Positions 1-8,443 of a stretch of DNA of 38,147 bases are shown here, piece after piece. The DNA is taken from assembly GCA_021790515.1 (NCBI GenBank), contig JAJYHV010000038.1, positions 34,798 to 72,944 of the forward strand, read 5' to 3'. The position numbers and the translations under genes were made by a program. Each line of letters opens with the position of its first letter. Position 1 is the first letter of the stretch. The DNA is from Pseudomonadota bacterium (GTDB lineage Bacteria; Pseudomonadota; Gammaproteobacteria; Burkholderiales; Sulfuriferulaceae). Below the pieces are notes generated by a model. The model was given only the letters and a program-made list of their open reading frames with translations, did no database searches and was not told the DNA's origin.

Positions 1-59
1 ATATATATCTTGCTGGTTGGTGCTGTAATCGGGATGGCTGGATCATTGTTGTGTGTATG

Positions 60-782
60 TCATTGACGGATAAGGACGGTATGGGGTTCGGTTGCGATGC
101 CATCAATGATTTTTCCGTCAGGCATGCGCACTTCTACCGGGTGGCCGATTTGCGCGGATGTGATGGCGCGGCCGTTGGTGTTAATATCGAAACCATTGCC
201 ACGGGCGATGACTGTGACGATTTCGCCCTCCTCGATGGCGTTGGGCGTGCGCAGCATGTTAGCGCGTAAAGGAGAACCTGTCGCCAGATTGGTAAGCAGC
301 ATTTTACCGATGGCTTGTTGTGGGTCGGTGAGTGTATCTACAGGCATGTGGGTCAACTCGCCATTGGCGGTACCAAGCTCGGTTCGTTTGATGATGTGAC
401 CTTGGTGCATCGGTTCATTGTTGACCAGATATTGTCCGGTGATGTGAATGGTTGCCTGCAGGTAAACTGTCCACGGTTTTGGCGCTTTGCAGCGTACACC
501 AATGAGTGTTCTGCCCCACAACCGATTGTTGCCGGTCATGAAAGGTTGCAGGTCCGAACAAGGCGTCAGAGTGAGCCGCGCGTCCGGTGGCAAAACCTCG
601 ATGCGGGCTTTGTTGGGTAATTTGGCGGTTTGCTGTTGCAGAAATTGGGTTGCCCGTTCGATGAGCTCATGGTCGTCTTGTCGTCCGATGCCTGTTCCGG
701 TATCGGCATGCAAAATGGATGGTGCCATTGATATAAATAAAAACAGCAGGTTATACAACAATTTCTGATGTTGCCAGGGCAT
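60..782 (-). CDS. flgA: FlgA, flagellar basal-body P-ring formation chaperone
   Basis: Periplasmic chaperone that helps FlgI subunits assemble into the P ring around the flagellar rod. The 240-residue product starts with a Sec signal peptide (basic start, a hydrophobic stretch rich in L/F, cleavage likely after S-I-L-H-A near residue 26). It then has a SAF-like region and the C-terminal FlgA fold with the typical GDIV-like segment (here EGEIVTVIARG) and a final G-x-A-x-x-x-H-T-V run. I chose the ATG at 782 because GGAG lies six bases upstream; a TTG at 794 would add four residues. It is divergent from flgB, the usual arrangement. In relatives flgM and flgN often follow flgA; only 59 bases remain here, so this cannot be seen. 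Confidence 0.92.
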   Translation of the reverse strand: MPWQHQKLLYNLLFLFISMAPSILHADTGTGIGRQDDHELIERATQFLQQQTAKLPNKARIEVLPPDARLTLTPCSDLQPFMTGNNRLWGRTLIGVRCKAPKPWTVYLQATIHITGQYLVNNEPMHQGHIIKRTELGTANGELTHMPVDTLTDPQQAIGKMLLTNLATGSPLRANMLRTPNAIEEGEIVTVIARGNGFDINTNGRAITSAQIGHPVEVRMPDGKIIDGIATEPHTVLIRQ

Positions 783-872
783 CTTGAACTCCAAATGGCA
801 GAATAAGCTTTATAAAGGGCTCTTGTTCCGCATTTCGTTTGCGCATTGTAGCGCTAATATGGATAGCATGGT

Positions 873-1037
873 AGGGAACCACTGATTAATTCCCACACGG
901 TCGCGACGGTGGTCTGGCGGGATGAAAGGCAAGGCACGGCGTGCAGTCAAGGGTTATTCCCCCTTGGGTCAGTACCCAGGAAATAGCCTTGACCAGCGGC
1001 GCGACGCGGCTCATGGAGGACTCACCAGTGGTTCCCT
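873..1037. mobile_element. MITE-like element with 12-bp terminal inverted repeats
   Basis: A 165-bp non-coding stretch bounded by perfect 12-bp inverted repeats (AGGGAACCACTG at 873-884 and its complement at 1026-1037). Inside is a long imperfect hairpin at 946-993 (GTCAAGG/CCTTGAC outer arms, TTCC/GGAA and TGGGT/ACCCA inner arms). Bases 882-908 recur, inverted and with one mismatch, at the right edge of the window (38116-38142), so this end is a dispersed repeat. There is no transposase frame, so the element is probably non-autonomous and mobilised by a related insertion sequence elsewhere. No clear target-site duplication is visible. It ends 24 bases before flgB. Confidence 0.6.
946..993. 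repeat. Internal hairpin of the MITE-like element
   Basis: Imperfect inverted repeat able to form a stem-loop. The arms are GTCAAGG (946-952) with CCTTGAC (987-993), then TTCC (957-960) with GGAA (979-982) and TGGGT (965-969) with ACCCA (974-978), closing on a four-base loop. If transcription of flgB starts upstream of the element, the hairpin would lie in the 5' leader. No T-run follows it on either strand, so it does not look like a factor-independent terminator. Confidence 0.55.
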
Positions 1038-1061
1038 GGAAAAGAAATTGTGGGGGTGGAC

Positions 1062-1442
1062 ATGAACCCGTTGGACAAAAGCATGCAGTTTCAGGAGACT
1101 GCCTTGCAGTTGCGCGAGCAGCGGCAGCAGATTCTGGCATCCAATCTGGCGAATGCCGATACACCGGGATTCAAGGCGCGTGATTTTAATTTTAGCCAGG
1201 CTTTGCAGGGCGCCTTGTCGCAGGCAAATGCATCTTCAACCATCGGAGCCAGTCAGAGCGCGGCCGATTTGGGGGGAGCGCCTTTGTTGTATCAAGTGCC
1301 TGCACAGGATAGTGTGAATGGCAATACGGTAGATGTAGATGTCGAGCGCAACCAGTTTACGGATAATGCGTTGCATTATGAAGCCAGTATGACTTTGATC
1401 ACCAACCAGATCAAAACCATGTTGGCAGCAATTACGGGGTGA
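1062..1442 (+). CDS. flgB: FlgB, flagellar proximal rod protein
   Basis: One of the proximal rod subunits of the flagellar basal body, exported by the flagellar type III apparatus and lacking a cleaved signal peptide. The 126-residue protein has the family signature: a short N-terminal helix followed by the [19 protein letters not shown] block, which is the rod/hook motif, and a C-terminal heptad-like helix ending the chain. The ATG at 1062 gives the family start (M-N-P-L-D) and follows a G-rich stretch; an in-frame GTG at 1050 is less likely. First gene of the rightward flgB-J operon, 24 bases after the MITE-like element. flgC starts six bases after its stop. Confidence 0.95.
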   Translation: MNPLDKSMQFQETALQLREQRQQILASNLANADTPGFKARDFNFSQALQGALSQANASSTIGASQSAADLGGAPLLYQVPAQDSVNGNTVDVDVERNQFTDNALHYEASMTLITNQIKTMLAAITG

Positions 1443-1448
1443 TGGAAG

Positions 1449-1850
1449 ATGTCGCTATTCAACATATTTACTGTGGCAGGATCGGCGATGGGCGCTCAGT
1501 CGCAGCGCTTGAATGTGGTGGCGTCCAACCTGGCGAATGCCGATAGCGCGACCAGCAGCAATGGTCAGGTATATCGGACAAAACAGGTGGTGTTCCAGGC
1601 GATGCCGATAGGTAACAATGCCGAGGGGGTTCGGGTAAGCCAGGTGGTGGAAGACAGGTCGCCGCCACGCATGGTGTATCAGCCTGCCAGCCCGCTCGCA
1701 GACGCCAAGGGTTATGTGGCCATGCCAAATGTGAATTCAGTGGAAGAAATGGTGAACATGATTTCTGCCTCGCGTGCGTACCAGACCGATGTGGACGTGA
1801 TGAATGCCGCCAAGACTTTGCTGGAAAAAGCGTTGACCATCGGACTGTAA
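1449..1850 (+). CDS. flgC: FlgC, flagellar proximal rod protein
   Basis: Proximal rod subunit of 133 residues, normal length for the family. The N-terminal motif [11 protein letters not shown] is followed by the Y-R-x-K-Q-V-V-F segment characteristic of FlgC. The C-terminal motif [21 protein letters not shown] is the shared axial-protein helix that packs into the rod core. The ATG is preceded by GGAAG. It lies six bases after flgB and 29 bases before flgD, in the standard operon order. Confidence 0.96.
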   Translation: MSLFNIFTVAGSAMGAQSQRLNVVASNLANADSATSSNGQVYRTKQVVFQAMPIGNNAEGVRVSQVVEDRSPPRMVYQPASPLADAKGYVAMPNVNSVEEMVNMISASRAYQTDVDVMNAAKTLLEKALTIGL

Positions 1851-1879
1851 AACGAGTGGGTTTTTGAAAGGAATGAATC

Positions 1880-2572
1880 ATGGCGATTGTCAATACAGCG
1901 AATAATGTCATGCCATCGAGTTTGATGGCGGCGATGAATCCGACCAGTGCCAGCACGGCGACTTCTGGTAGCGCATCGGCTAACAGCATGCAGAGTCAGT
2001 TCATGACGCTGTTGGTGACGCAGTTGCAAAACCAGGATCCGACCAACCCGATGGACAGCACCCAAATGACCAGTCAGTTGGCGCAGATTTCTACGGTGTC
2101 GGGTATTCAACAGTTGAATACTACGCTGCAATCGCTGATGAGCACTTATCAGGCAGGGCAAAGCGTGCAGGCGGCTTCGATGATTGGCAAGACAGTGCTT
2201 GCCAATGGCTCGACGTTGAGTTGGAACGGTTCGCAACCGGTGGGTTATGGTGTCAACCTGTCTTCGGCAGCGGATACGGTTGCGGTCAATGTGCTCAACG
2301 CCAGCGGTCAATCCGTTGATACCATGAATCTGGGCGCACAGCCTGCGGGTGTGCTGAATTTGAGCTGGAACGGCAAAGCGTCAAATGGCAGCGTTTTACC
2401 GAGCGGCGATTACACGGTTCAGGTGACGGCGAGCAATGCAGGAGCAACGGTCGCGGCACAACCTTTGATATCAGGGCAGGTCACCAGCGTGTTGAATGAC
2501 GCGCAAGGTGCGCAGCTCGATGTGGCTGGTGTGGGGACAGTGAGTTTATCCAGTGTGGCGCAAATCAATTGA
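1880..2572 (+). CDS. flgD: FlgD, flagellar hook assembly (hook-cap) protein
   Basis: Hook-capping scaffold that sits at the tip of the growing hook and guides FlgE polymerisation; it is absent from the finished flagellum. The 230-residue product has the conserved N-terminal block FMTLLVTQLQNQDPTNPMDS (about residues 35-60), then a helix, then a beta-rich C-terminal part with FlgD Ig-like/Tudor-like folding (LNLSWNGKASNGSVLPSGDY, about residues 155-180). Length is normal. Translation starts at the ATG at 1880, preceded by AAAGG. Between flgC and flgE as usual. Confidence 0.95.
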   Translation: MAIVNTANNVMPSSLMAAMNPTSASTATSGSASANSMQSQFMTLLVTQLQNQDPTNPMDSTQMTSQLAQISTVSGIQQLNTTLQSLMSTYQAGQSVQAASMIGKTVLANGSTLSWNGSQPVGYGVNLSSAADTVAVNVLNASGQSVDTMNLGAQPAGVLNLSWNGKASNGSVLPSGDYTVQVTASNAGATVAAQPLISGQVTSVLNDAQGAQLDVAGVGTVSLSSVAQIN

Positions 2573-2599
2573 TAGCCGGTCAGGCTTAAGGAGGGTGTG

Positions 2600-3832
2600 A
2601 TGGGTTTCGATTCGGCACTGAGCGGGTTATCAGCCGCTTCACAGGATCTGGATGTCATTGGCAACAATGTGGCCAATTCCGGAACAGTAGGCTTTAAACA
2701 GTCGCAAATCCAGTTTTCGGACGTGTATGCCAACACTCTGGCGGGAAATACGTCGCTGGAAGTGGGTAATGGTGTCAAAGTGGCGCAAGTTGAGCAGCAA
2801 TTTACACAAGGAACAATTACCGCGTCGCAAAATCCGCTCGATGTGGCGATTAATGGCAATGGGTTTTTCAGGCTTAGTAGTAACGGTACGCCTGTTTACA
2901 GCCGGAACGGCCAGTTTCAACTCAATAATAATGGCTATCTTGTCAATGCGAACGGCGACAAACTGACGGGATATCCCGTTAATAACAATGGCACCATTGC
3001 GACGGGTGCGCTGGGCAATTTACAAATCAGTTCGGCTGACATGGCACCGAGTGCAACGACAACAGTGACTGCCGGATTGAATCTGGATGCTTCCAGCACG
3101 GTGCCGACAACAACGCCATTTAATTATAACAATCCCGCATCGTATAACAATAGTACGGCTGTGACGACGTATGACAGTCTGGGTAATACGCATAATTTAC
3201 AAACCTACTATGTGACCAATGGTACCGGGTCGTGGAATGTATATGCCACGCTGGATGGTACGCCGGTCGGGTACACTCCACCGGCGGCACCCGTCCCCAT
3301 CACAACCTTGACGTTTTCTTCTGCTGGCGCACTGTCGAGCGGATCCCCGGTGACATTGTCGTTACCGTTGACTGATGGCGCGACGACGCCAATGAGTGTC
3401 GCCCTGAATTATGCGGGTACGACGCAGTATGGCGCCAGTTTTGGGGTAAATTCGACGCAGCAAAATGGTTATACCACCGGTCAATTGTCCAATTTCAGCA
3501 TAGGGTCCAATGGCATTATCACTGGCAATTATACCAATGGACAGTCCAATAACCTGGGACAGATCGCACTGGCCAATTTTACCGATCCGAACGGCTTGCA
3601 ATCGATAGGCAATAATGAATGGGCGCAAACGCAGGCTTCCGGACCGGCGCTGATTGGCATACCGGGCAGCGCGGCATTGGGTACTTTACAATCATCTGCG
3701 ATAGAAAGCTCGAATGTGGATTTGACGTCGCAACTGGTGGACATGATTACCGCACAGCGTAATTATCAGGCCAATGCAGAAACCATCAAGACTGAAGATG
3801 CCATTACGCAGACGTTAATGAGCCTGCGTTAA
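2600..3832 (+). CDS. flgE: FlgE, flagellar hook protein
   Basis: The single structural protein of the flagellar hook (universal joint). The 410-residue chain begins M-G-F-D-S-A-L-S-G-L-S-A-A and has the D0 motif VIGNNVANSGTVGFKQS, then VAINGNGFF (shared with FlgF and FlgG), a beta-rich Thr/Asn/Ser-rich centre, and the C-terminal D0 helix (SNVDLTSQLVDMITAQRNYQ). The start is the ATG at 2600, five bases after AGGAGG; the in-frame GTG just before it lies too close to the ribosome site. The centre (roughly residues 150-260) is the variable, surface-exposed part. Confidence 0.96.
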   Translation: MGFDSALSGLSAASQDLDVIGNNVANSGTVGFKQSQIQFSDVYANTLAGNTSLEVGNGVKVAQVEQQFTQGTITASQNPLDVAINGNGFFRLSSNGTPVYSRNGQFQLNNNGYLVNANGDKLTGYPVNNNGTIATGALGNLQISSADMAPSATTTVTAGLNLDASSTVPTTTPFNYNNPASYNNSTAVTTYDSLGNTHNLQTYYVTNGTGSWNVYATLDGTPVGYTPPAAPVPITTLTFSSAGALSSGSPVTLSLPLTDGATTPMSVALNYAGTTQYGASFGVNSTQQNGYTTGQLSNFSIGSNGIITGNYTNGQSNNLGQIALANFTDPNGLQSIGNNEWAQTQASGPALIGIPGSAALGTLQSSAIESSNVDLTSQLVDMITAQRNYQANAETIKTEDAITQTLMSLR

Positions 3833-3884
3833 TGGCAGGTTGGTTGATGGATTGATTGACGACGTGTATGGTAGGAGGTAAGCA

Positions 3885-4625
3885 ATGGATGGACTGATTT
3901 ATACGGCAATGACGGGGGCAAGCCACATTCTGGATATGCAGGCGACAGCCAGCAATAATCTGGCTAACGTGGCGACGACGGGCTTTCGTGCCCAGATTGA
4001 TGCATTTCGCGCCGTTCCTGTATTGGGTCAGACGTTACCGACGCGTGCGTTTGTGACGGATAGCAGTGTGGGCAACAATTTTGCACCTGGTGCCATTGAG
4101 CAGACAGGAAACAGTCTGGATGTCGTTGTGCAGGGGCAGGGCTGGATTGCCGTGGACATGGGCGATGGCACCGAGGCATATACCCGCAATGGCGGTTTGC
4201 AGATCAGCCCGAATGGTGTGTTGCAAACCTGGGATGGGCATCCGGTGCAGGGAACCAACGGACCGATTACCATTCCTCCAGGTGAAGGTGTGACGATTGG
4301 TAGTGACGGCACAGTCTCTGGCACGCCAAGCTCCGGCATCATGCCGTTGGTGGATGTGTTGGGACAGATTAAACTGGTCAATCCGCCAACCAATACCATG
4401 GTCAGGGGGGATGATGGTTATTTTCGTCTGGCCAGTGGGAAACCGGCGGAGACAGACAGTTCTGTCACCGTGATTTCTGGCGCGATTGAAGGCAGCAATG
4501 TCAATCCGGTGTCGGAAATGGTGAATATGATCAGTCTCGGTCGACAGTTTGAAATGCAAATGAAGTTGTTGAGCACTGCGGACAGTAATGAGAGTCAGGC
4601 CAGTCAGATATTGACCATAACATGA
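3885..4625 (+). CDS. flgF: FlgF, flagellar proximal rod protein
   Basis: Rod subunit of 246 residues, the expected length. It starts M-D-G-L-I-Y-T-A-M-T-G-A, has the ASNNLANVATTGFRA rod motif, the LDVVVQGQGWIAVDMGDG block and the C-terminal SNVNPVSEMVNMISLGRQFEMQ helix. A clear GGAGG precedes the ATG by six bases. The W in G-Q-G-W-I, where FlgG has G-S-G-Y-F, fits FlgF rather than FlgG. It is followed by an 11-bp tandem repeat that begins within its last codons. Confidence 0.95.
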   Translation: MDGLIYTAMTGASHILDMQATASNNLANVATTGFRAQIDAFRAVPVLGQTLPTRAFVTDSSVGNNFAPGAIEQTGNSLDVVVQGQGWIAVDMGDGTEAYTRNGGLQISPNGVLQTWDGHPVQGTNGPITIPPGEGVTIGSDGTVSGTPSSGIMPLVDVLGQIKLVNPPTNTMVRGDDGYFRLASGKPAETDSSVTVISGAIEGSNVNPVSEMVNMISLGRQFEMQMKLLSTADSNESQASQILTIT

Positions 4626-4664
4626 TCAAGGCATGATCAAAGCATGCTCAAAACATGATTGCAA
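4621..4664. repeat. 11-bp tandem repeat, 4 copies, flgF/flgG spacer
   Basis: Four consecutive 11-bp units starting CATGATCAAGG, CATGATCAAAG, CATGCTCAAAA and a diverged CATGATTGCAA. The first unit contains the flgF stop codon (TGA at 4623-4625). The rest of the 109-base spacer before flgG shows no open frame or strong hairpin. The 11-bp period is about one helical turn, but no function is evident. Confidence 0.7.
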
Positions 4665-4734
4665 AGAATGTCGCGCAGCTACAGCTGTCAGTGTTGTCAG
4701 TCAATTAATCAGGTGTATGTGAAGGAGAAGTGTG

Positions 4735-5520
4735 ATGATACCGTCACTGTGGATAGCCCGTACGGGCATGGATGCGCAGCAACTGGAATTGAATGTTATT
4801 TCCAATAATCTGGCCAATGTCAGCACCAACGGTTTCAAGGCGTCCCGCGCCGTGTTTGCTGATTTGCTGTATCAAAACCAGCTGCAACCGGGGGCGCAGT
4901 CGTCGCAGCAAACGCAATATCCATCTGGTTTACAGATCGGTACAGGGGTACAACCGGTTGCCACGGAGGCCATCCAGACGCAGGGTAATTTGCAGCAGAC
5001 CGGCAACAGTACTGACTTGGCGATTCAGGGTTCGGGCTATTTTCAGGTGCTGATGCCCGATGGCACGACTGCTTACACTCGGGATGGTTCATTCCAGATT
5101 AGTTATCAGGGGCAGTTGGTCAACGCGCAAGGGTATGTTCTGCAACCGCCGGTGACCATTCCGTCCAACGCGCTGTCGGTCACTGTCGGGGAAGACGGGA
5201 CAGTATCCGTTACCCAGCCTGGATCGAGTAATGCGGTGCAGATTGGCACCATTCAACTGGCGACATTTGTCAATCCGGGCGGTTTGCAGGCCAATGGCGG
5301 CAATCTGTTTCTGGAAACTTCTTCATCCGGACCGCCCAGCACGAATACGCCGAGCACGAATGGCGCGGGGTCCATCAATCAGGGGTATGTCGAGACCTCG
5401 AACGTGAATGTGGCAGAGGAACTGGTTAATATGATTGAGACGCAACGTGCTTATGAAATGGACAGCAAGGCGATTACTGCGTCGGATCAGATGTTGCAGG
5501 CATTGACGCAAATCAGCTAA
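4735..5520 (+). CDS. flgG: FlgG, flagellar distal rod protein
   Basis: Distal rod subunit that forms the drive-shaft part spanning the periplasm and outer membrane. The 261 residues match the family length. The N-terminus [16 protein letters not shown] and the [21 protein letters not shown] segment (with the FlgG-specific insert between them and the beta core) are diagnostic, as is the C-terminal [20 protein letters not shown] helix. I chose the ATG at 4735, behind AAGGAG, over a GTG three bases earlier because family members start M-I. Ten bases separate its stop from flgH. Confidence 0.97.
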   Translation: MIPSLWIARTGMDAQQLELNVISNNLANVSTNGFKASRAVFADLLYQNQLQPGAQSSQQTQYPSGLQIGTGVQPVATEAIQTQGNLQQTGNSTDLAIQGSGYFQVLMPDGTTAYTRDGSFQISYQGQLVNAQGYVLQPPVTIPSNALSVTVGEDGTVSVTQPGSSNAVQIGTIQLATFVNPGGLQANGGNLFLETSSSGPPSTNTPSTNGAGSINQGYVETSNVNVAEELVNMIETQRAYEMDSKAITASDQMLQALTQIS

Positions 5521-5530
5521 AGGTGAAATC

Positions 5531-6202
5531 GTGAAAAGTCTGCTGTGGTGTGCACTGGTGTTGTGCGGCGTATTGAGCGGGATATCCGGATGCGCCGTGG
5601 TGCCCAGCACAGTGATTAATAAACCGTTGACCGTTGCCAAGCCGCTACCTCTGCCGGCCGAAAATGAGGGGGCTATTTATCGTACCGCCGCGTATCGTCC
5701 CCTGTTTGAAGACAAGCGTGCGCGCAATGTGGGTGATGTCATTACGATTACGATCAGTGAAACCAATAACGCATCCAGCACAGCATCATCTTCCGGCAAC
5801 AAGTCCGGATCTGTGGCGGCAGCCATTCCGACAGTGGTAGGTTTGCCGCTGAAGACCTTGCAGGGCACCAATATTGCCGGCACAACGGCTAACAAGATGG
5901 CGACATCGGACGCCCTGAGTTCTGCCAATACGTTCATCAGCACCATATCGGTGACAGTGATTGGCGTGGAATCAAACGGTCTGCTCCAGGTCAGCGGCGA
6001 AAAGCAGGTGTCACTGGATACGGGCGTGGAGTATATTCGTTTTTCCGGCTTGGTCGATCCCAATTTGATTCTGACAGGAAATGTGATTCCTTCGACTGAG
6101 GTGGCAGATGCGCGGATTGAATACCGTTCTGACAGCCGTATTGACAAAGCGTCGGTCATGTCTGCCATGAGTCGGTTTTTCCAGAGTCTGGCACCGTTTT
6201 AG
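5531..6202 (+). CDS. flgH: FlgH, flagellar L-ring lipoprotein
   Basis: Outer-membrane lipoprotein that forms the L ring, the bushing through which the rod passes. The 223-residue precursor has a lipoprotein signal peptide with lipobox I-S-G-C, so the mature protein starts at Cys21. The conserved motif LFEDKRARNVGDVITITISE (about residues 57-77) and the C-terminal blocks GLLQVSGEKQV and the L-x-G-x-V-x-P-x-x-V-x-x-x-x-I-x-Y region define the family. Length is normal. It sits between flgG and flgI with almost no spacing, so it is probably translated from the operon mRNA. Confidence 0.96.
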   Translation: MKSLLWCALVLCGVLSGISGCAVVPSTVINKPLTVAKPLPLPAENEGAIYRTAAYRPLFEDKRARNVGDVITITISETNNASSTASSSGNKSGSVAAAIPTVVGLPLKTLQGTNIAGTTANKMATSDALSSANTFISTISVTVIGVESNGLLQVSGEKQVSLDTGVEYIRFSGLVDPNLILTGNVIPSTEVADARIEYRSDSRIDKASVMSAMSRFFQSLAPF

Positions 6203-6205
6203 TGT

Positions 6206-7348
6206 ATGGGGAATATCGTGAATATTTTTGTGAACGGTGTGAACAGATTGTGTAGCTGGTTGCTGGTATGCGCGGTATTGGGCATGTCCGGCATGGCGCA
6301 CGCCCAGCGATTGATGGACCTGGTCAGTATTCAGGGGGTGCGCTCCAACCAATTGGTAGGGTATGGTTTGGTGGCGGGTCTGGATGGCACTGGCGATCAG
6401 ACTGTGCAGACGCCGTTTACGGTACAGAGTTTGACCAATATGCTGACCAGTCTCGGTATCACTGTGCCGGCGAGCGAGATCAGTACGTTGATGCTGAAGA
6501 ATGTCGCTGCGGTGATGGTGACGGCGGAGTTGCCCGCTTTTTCCCAGCCGGGCCAGAAAATTGATGTGACGGTTTCATCGGTGGGTAATGCTCAGAGTTT
6601 GTCCGGCGGTACGCTGGTATTGACGCCGTTGAAAGGCGCAGATGGGCAGGTGTATGCCATGGCGCAAGGGAACCTGATTGTCGGTGGCGAAGGCGCAGCT
6701 GCTAATGGTAGTAAGCAGGTGAAGAATCATTTGTCGGTTGGTATTATTACTGACGGTGCGACGGTGGAAAAAGTGGTTGGCACTTCGTTTGATAAAGGTA
6801 ATACGGTGCATCTTGAGTTGAATCAGATGGATTTTGCAACAGTCAGTCGGGTGGTGGACGCCATCAATCGCCATTTTGGTTTTCACGCTGCGCAAGCCAT
6901 TGATGGACGGGTGATTCAGGTGCAGGTGCCGTTGGACAGCAATAGCAGGGTTGCTTTTCTGGGTGAATTGCAGAATATCAATGTGACGCCATCGGAAGAG
7001 GGCGCGCGGGTAGTTATCAATGCGCGTACCGGTTCCGTGGTGATGAATCAGGAGGTAACGCTGGATCCTTGCGCCATTTCACATGGTAATCTGACCATTA
7101 CCGTGACCAGCACGCCATCCGTCAGTCAACCGAATGCCATGGCAAATGGCAACACAACGACCACGGCGACGTCGCAAATTAGCGTGCAAGAGGCGCCTGG
7201 CGCGGTTGCCTTGCTTCGGGGTGGGGCGAATCTGGCGGATGTTGTGAAAGCGTTGAATTCAGTGGGAGCAACGCCACAGGATTTGCTGTCCATCTTGCAA
7301 GCCATGAAATCGGCAGGCGCCCTGCACGCCGAGCTGGATGTGATTTGA
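6206..7348 (+). CDS. flgI: FlgI, flagellar P-ring protein
   Basis: Periplasmic P-ring subunit associated with peptidoglycan. The precursor (380 residues from the ATG at 6206) has a Sec signal peptide ending M-A-H-A|Q near residue 33. The mature protein contains family blocks SIQGVRSNQLVGYGLVAGLD, GTGDQT, MLKNVAAVMVTAELPAF and VVINARTGSVVMNQEVTLDP. A GTG at 6218 preceded by GGGGA is an equally plausible start and would shorten the signal peptide by four residues. Two cysteines found in enteric FlgI are not both obvious here (one is seen in D-P-C-A-I). Three bases after flgH. Confidence 0.96.
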   Translation: MGNIVNIFVNGVNRLCSWLLVCAVLGMSGMAHAQRLMDLVSIQGVRSNQLVGYGLVAGLDGTGDQTVQTPFTVQSLTNMLTSLGITVPASEISTLMLKNVAAVMVTAELPAFSQPGQKIDVTVSSVGNAQSLSGGTLVLTPLKGADGQVYAMAQGNLIVGGEGAAANGSKQVKNHLSVGIITDGATVEKVVGTSFDKGNTVHLELNQMDFATVSRVVDAINRHFGFHAAQAIDGRVIQVQVPLDSNSRVAFLGELQNINVTPSEEGARVVINARTGSVVMNQEVTLDPCAISHGNLTITVTSTPSVSQPNAMANGNTTTTATSQISVQEAPGAVALLRGGANLADVVKALNSVGATPQDLLSILQAMKSAGALHAELDVI

Positions 7349-7358
7349 GGAGCGTGTC

Positions 7359-8306
7359 GTGAACAATGTTGACATAAGCAATACTCTGGCGGTTGATACG
7401 CAAGGATTGGCATCGCTCAAACTGGCTGCGCAAAATCAGTCACCGCAGGCGCTGAAAACCGTCGCACACCAATTTGAATCGATGTTTGTGAGCATGATGC
7501 TCAAGAGCATGCGTGATGCGACGCCACAGGATGGTATCATGGACAATAACGAAACCCGTTTGTATACCTCGATGCTGGACGAGCAGTTGAGCCAGAATCT
7601 GGCCAACAAAGGAATTGGTCTGGCGGATGTGTTGATGCATCAATTGTCAGCCAATCATTCACTGGTCAATCAAGCATCCGGACAATCATCACCCGGGCAG
7701 ATGTTGCCCGGTCATCTGGCGCCTTCCTCTTTCGAGGCAGGCAAAACAATCGGGCATGCTGCATCGATGGCAATGGACGATGCCTTGTCCGGGCAATCGC
7801 AGACGTCCGGCAGGCAGCCAAAGAACCGACCGGAATCCCATGTTGTGGATAAGGCTCGCGCCTTCAAGTCGGCGCTTGGTGCACACGCAGAAGCCGCGGG
7901 CAGAGCAACCGGCATACCTTCCCTGTTTATTTTGGGCCAGGCTGCGCTGGAGAGCCATTGGGGGGCAAACGAAGTGGTGTCGGTGACTGGTGCGCGCAGC
8001 CATAACCTGTTTGGCATCAAGGCGACGGCAGATTGGCATGGCAAGACGGTGCAGGCAGTGACCACTGAATATTTGCATGGTGTGGCACATAAAAAGCTTG
8101 CCACTTTTCGTGCGTATGACAGCTACGCACAAAGTTTTGCAGATTATGTTCATTTTCTGCAACACAACCCGCGTTACCAACACGTGCTGGCGCATGCAAT
8201 TTCCGCAACGGATTTTGCCCACGGCCTGCAACGAGCCGGTTATGCCACCGACCCGCATTATGCCAGTAAGTTGGTGCATGTTATCGAACAGGTGGGACTC
8301 GCCTGA
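7359..8306 (+). CDS. flgJ: FlgJ, rod-capping protein fused to peptidoglycan hydrolase
   Basis: Bifunctional protein that caps the growing rod and opens the peptidoglycan. The 315 residues split into an N-terminal rod-binding part (about 1-95, with HQFESMFVSMMLKSMRDA and YTSMLDEQLSQNLA), a Ser/Gln/Pro-rich linker (about 95-165) and a C-terminal glucosaminidase domain (about 165-315). The latter has the catalytic-region motif LGQAALESHWG with Glu198, and HNLFGIKA plus an F-R-A-Y-D-S-Y-A-x-S-F-x-D-Y segment. Starts at a GTG behind GAGGAG. This two-domain form is typical of Beta- and Gammaproteobacteria. It closes the flgB-J block. Confidence 0.95.
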   Translation: MNNVDISNTLAVDTQGLASLKLAAQNQSPQALKTVAHQFESMFVSMMLKSMRDATPQDGIMDNNETRLYTSMLDEQLSQNLANKGIGLADVLMHQLSANHSLVNQASGQSSPGQMLPGHLAPSSFEAGKTIGHAASMAMDDALSGQSQTSGRQPKNRPESHVVDKARAFKSALGAHAEAAGRATGIPSLFILGQAALESHWGANEVVSVTGARSHNLFGIKATADWHGKTVQAVTTEYLHGVAHKKLATFRAYDSYAQSFADYVHFLQHNPRYQHVLAHAISATDFAHGLQRAGYATDPHYASKLVHVIEQVGLA

Positions 8307-8315
8307 AATGACAGC

Positions 8316-8343
8316 TCAAGTTCTGCCTGGAACCGGACGATAA
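8316..8343 (+). promoter_or_regulatory. Candidate sigma-28 (FliA) promoter for flgKL
   Basis: TCAAGTTC (8316-8323) and GACGATAA (8336-8343) resemble the FliA consensus TAAAGTTT and GCCGATAA, with a 12-base spacer against the usual 11. They lie in the 137-base gap between flgJ and flgK, about 100 bases before flgK. flgKL are often late (class 3) genes, which fits. The rest of the gap is AT-rich and has no open frame. Confidence 0.45.
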
Positions 8344-8443
8344 CACCTTACGAAACCGTTCATTCTCGCATGGCTTTATGTCGGCATGTCGGAATTAATT
8401 TGATGAATGATTCTTTACGAATTATGAAGAGCAGAGGCAAATC

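Noticed and set aside
1-59. Possible start of flgM downstream of flgA on the minus strand
   Set aside because: Only about 15 codons are open to the window edge (M-I-Q-P-S-R...), there is no ribosome site, and the residues do not resemble a known FlgM start.
783-872. Sigma-54 promoter for flgB or flgA
   Set aside because: TGGCAG near 796 is not followed by GC at the required spacing, so the -24/-12 pattern fails.
886-1183. Open frames on both strands across the flgA-flgB spacer
   Set aside because: They cross the MITE-like element and the start of flgB, have no ribosome site and no family features.
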